Source of the DNA: Metabacillus rhizolycopersici
GTDB lineage: Bacteria > Bacillota > Bacilli > Bacillales > Bacillaceae
Length of the DNA: 43,696 bases
Direction of reading: 5' to 3'
Assembly: GCF_020075705.1 (NCBI RefSeq)
Contig: NZ_JAIQUM010000047.1
Span: 1 to 43,696 of the forward strand
Shown piece by piece: positions 41,756 to 43,696 of the stretch. The notes beneath the pieces were generated by a model. It did not search any database, was not told the DNA's origin, and worked only from the letters and a program-made list of their open reading frames with translations. Position numbers and translations under genes: made by a program. Within the stretch, counting starts at the first letter, position 1. Every line of letters begins with the position of its first letter.

Positions 41756-43119
41756 TATGATACCTCCACATATTTAATTGGGAAAAGATCTGTAGGGTTT
41801 TCAACCTCTACTAAATGATACACATTAAATTTACAAACTTCTCCGAGTGGTATTTCTAATGGTGTAAACGGAAGCGCAATATTTCCAGCTGTCGCCATTC
41901 TTCCTTCATAAGGGCAGTGCAGCATTTCTGTACGAGCCCTGCTGCAAATCGATGTCGCCATCTCTTGTGTTGCTGCAGCTACTTCTAAGATGATACAAAG
42001 CTCATGTGGAGTAGCATCTTTTAACGGTTCTAACTCGCGCATGACCCCATTTTTACCGAACTGATGAAAAATCATTTGATAGCTTTCTACTGGAATATCT
42101 GAGAAATAGTCTTGAACTGTTTGCTCTACATGGGCAATAACATGATCTATTTGTTCAATAAGAATTGGATCCCTTACACCAGCTATGTAAATCGATCTGT
42201 AGCCTACACGTTTTGCTCCCTCCATTTTCACTGTGTAAGTTGGAGCTGGGATGAATCTACTTCCAGATACTTTGACACTACGGTCTGTCAATTGTTCAAA
42301 CTTCGTTTCAGATAAGTCTAACGATCCACCTGGACCAGGAAGAATGTAAGGATGAGATTTTTCATAAAGTGTGTGAGCTGATACTGAATAAACCGTACAC
42401 TTTTCCACTGGATTTAGTGGTTCAAGCACAAAATGGTCCCTTCTCAGAATACCTAATATGCTCTTTCCAGCTGGCTCTGCACAAATTGCTCCACATTCCA
42501 TTACTTTTCCCATATGCCAACATAATCCTGGATCGAATCCTTCTTTTATGCCAAGTGCAGCGAAAGGTACAGGATCGTAAGCGCGGCCAGATATGATAAT
42601 ATCGACATCTTCGTGTTCCTCTAATACTTTTAAGTAAGGCTCTACACCCATTTGAGCAACGATGTTTGTCGAAGCAAGTACTTCTTCTTGTGTAAGAGGC
42701 TCTACTGGTCCACAAGGAATGACTTTGCCATCTTCAATTTGTTGTAAAGCATAATCCTTTTCGACATCACTGTAGATGGCGGCAAGTTTAAAGTGATATC
42801 CCTTTTCCCCTGATATATCCTTAATAATGTCGATAAAAGCATCAACATGATCGTTCGTACCGTCCCCTCCAGCCGAACTAATAAATATAGGAATTTTCTT
42901 TTCATGGCCTGCTTCAAGCATAAAGGAAATGTCTTTGTAATAAGCTTCTCGAGAACACGTCATGGAGCCTAAACCAAGCTTATGTGGTCCGCTGTCCGTT
43001 GAGCCTGAGTCAATTACAATCACATCAGGGTTCATTTCTAACCCCTTTTTAAACAAATCAATAGGAAAACCGTAGCCAAGCATACCTGCTGGTGTTAAAA
43101 TTTTAATTTCCTCTTTCAT
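41755..43119 (-). CDS. AtuA/DUF1446 family protein (acyclic terpene utilisation-like)
   Basis: The 454-residue cytoplasmic protein belongs to the family of Pseudomonas AtuA, named from acyclic terpene catabolism; its reaction is unknown. Conserved segments: 'MLGYGFPIDLFKKGLEMNPD', 'IDSGSTDSGPHKLGLGSM', 'ISSAGGDGTNDHVDAFIDII', 'IISGRAYDPVPFAALGIKEG', 'LPGPGGSLDLSE'. GAGGGG lies 8 nt before the ATG. It is first in a two-gene unit with DUF4387. No acyl-CoA carboxylase or terpene genes are adjacent in the window, so a role in general organic-acid metabolism is as likely as terpene use. Confidence 0.85.
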   Translation of the reverse strand: MKEEIKILTPAGMLGYGFPIDLFKKGLEMNPDVIVIDSGSTDSGPHKLGLGSMTCSREAYYKDISFMLEAGHEKKIPIFISSAGGDGTNDHVDAFIDIIKDISGEKGYHFKLAAIYSDVEKDYALQQIEDGKVIPCGPVEPLTQEEVLASTNIVAQMGVEPYLKVLEEHEDVDIIISGRAYDPVPFAALGIKEGFDPGLCWHMGKVMECGAICAEPAGKSILGILRRDHFVLEPLNPVEKCTVYSVSAHTLYEKSHPYILPGPGGSLDLSETKFEQLTDRSVKVSGSRFIPAPTYTVKMEGAKRVGYRSIYIAGVRDPILIEQIDHVIAHVEQTVQDYFSDIPVESYQMIFHQFGKNGVMRELEPLKDATPHELCIILEVAAATQEMATSICSRARTEMLHCPYEGRMATAGNIALPFTPLEIPLGEVCKFNVYHLVEVENPTDLFPIKYVEVS

Positions 43120-43477
43120 TTTCTAAACCCCTCTTTTGACCATGATATGTTACTAGTTATCCCTCATTTTTGATCAATGCAATGATGTTATAAGACAATG
43201 TAAAGTAAAACTCGCTTAATCTATCACTTTCACTTACCTTTCATTCCTTTTCAGCCTCATCTCCCCTAGGTTTTAAATCTATCAAAATGAAAAACCTACT
43301 TTATGACCTTACTCTAATAACAAAATGTAAATATTAATAGTTTATGAACTTTAATTTAATTAAAAATAATATGCTAAATTTTGTATATAAAAACCTGTAA
43401 CTTTTAAAAAACACAAGACAATCTGACAAAAGGTGTTCTTTCATTTTATTGGATTAGGTTGTGGTCTTGAGGAGTCA
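43120..43477. other. AT-rich intergenic region upstream of the AtuA pair
   Basis: It presumably holds the AtuA promoter on the minus strand. It has long A/T tracts (about 43310-43420) but no operator, terminator or coding signal that I can support. Confidence 0.3.
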
Positions 43478-43524
43478 GGTGCTGGGGCTGGATGTCGTGC
43501 GCTTATCCACAGGACAAGAATTTT
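43478..43524 (+). repeat. 3' fragment of an R-family repeat (R6)
   Basis: GGGGCTGGATGTCGTGCGC, then TTATCCACAGGACAAGAATTTT, matches the tails of R3 and R4. The 5' body is missing. Unlike R3 and R4, no dual-hairpin element follows, and the sequence continues TGGTGATTAC. Confidence 0.6.
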
Positions 43525-43525
43525 G

Positions 43526-43575
43526 GTGATTACAGAGATTTCCTTGATAGTAGCTGATAATCTATCGACTTTAGA
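43526..43575. repeat. short dispersed repeat, copy 2
   Basis: It matches 31893-31945 (GAGATTTCCTTGATAGTAG, then TGATAATCTATC). It lies between the R6 fragment and the IS-like end. Confidence 0.6.
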
Positions 43576-43582
43576 GTTAGTC

Positions 43583-43696
43583 TTAAAAGTGGACACGTCG
43601 AAATGAGAATAAAGATATAATATAGATAATTTAATTAAAGGACGTGTTCAAATGGGGAAGCACCATACTCGAGAGTATAAAGAATATGTATCAAAA
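43583..43696 (+). mobile_element. left part of an IS3-type insertion sequence, cut by the window edge
   Basis: TTAAAAGTGGACACG near 43586 resembles the end of an IS, and 66 bp later a transposase-like frame starts. The other end lies outside the window, so boundaries and family are provisional. Confidence 0.45.
43652..43696 (+). CDS. transposase N-terminus (IS3-family OrfA-like), partial
   Basis: Only 15 codons are visible: MGKHHTREYKEYVSK. This fits the start of the small helix-turn-helix OrfA of Bacillus IS3-type elements. AAAGGAC lies 8-9 nt before the ATG. It runs off the right end of the window. Confidence 0.5.
   Translation, partial: MGKHHTREYKEYVSK

Overview
The window is low-GC Firmicute chromosome, almost certainly a motile, endospore-forming Bacillaceae species related to Bacillus or Alkalihalobacillus. 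The evidence is the block flaG-fliD-fliS-fliT, hpf, secA, prfB, a yitT-family gene, cccB, ftsE-ftsX, ctpB, swrA and minJ. That is the Bacillus subtilis gene order on one strand, with lineage-specific insertions. Two spore-germination permease genes and typical Bacillus DUF3231, DUF2798 and YdhK families agree. No tRNA, rRNA, CRISPR array, prophage or complete IS element was recognised.

Layout. 1-5 kb: a DUF3231 protein, a gene fragment, the RNA polymerase-recycling helicase helD, a broken acetyltransferase and ybaK. 5-9 kb: a YdhK-like lipoprotein with a histidine kinase/response regulator pair, then an unknown lipoprotein. 9.5-12.5 kb: two tandem gerAB-like permeases, an orphan third copy of their upstream region, and a decayed serine recombinase. 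12.6-16 kb: an amine/sarcosine-type oxidase, an orphan ATPase and two small membrane proteins. 16-20 kb: minJ, swrA, ctpB. 20-22 kb: an alkaline phosphatase behind a candidate Pho box. 22-26.4 kb: a ketone-body/acetoacetate module (scoA, scoB, citrate synthase) opposite a LysR regulator. 26.6-41.2 kb: the conserved cell-division, secretion and flagellar block, with a ribokinase placed between secA and hpf. 41.4-43.1 kb: an AtuA/DUF4387 pair where hag would be expected. The right edge enters an IS3-type transposase.

The most unusual content is intergenic. At least nine copies of a dual-hairpin element (cores of 146-150 bp, or 199-203 bp in a long form) lie at ATAAA sites. One copy splits a recognisable GNAT reading frame and removing it restores the frame, so the element has moved. 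A second family, of about 125-195 bp (R family), has arms that change sequence between copies but stay complementary. The long form of the first family and the R family share a small hairpin module. Eight of nine dual-hairpin copies and all five substantial R copies face the same way. Single-strand, replication-linked mobilisation of the IS200/IS605 type would fit, but no transposase for either family lies in the window.

Regulatory sites that can be read directly are: a sigma-D promoter for flaG-fliDST, a sigma-B promoter for hpf, the programmed +1 frameshift of prfB, a LysR-type operator between scoA and its regulator, an A8 tract in swrA that could allow phase variation, and a 36-bp higher-order repeat encoding the poly-serine linker of the FtsEX-linked M23 hydrolase.
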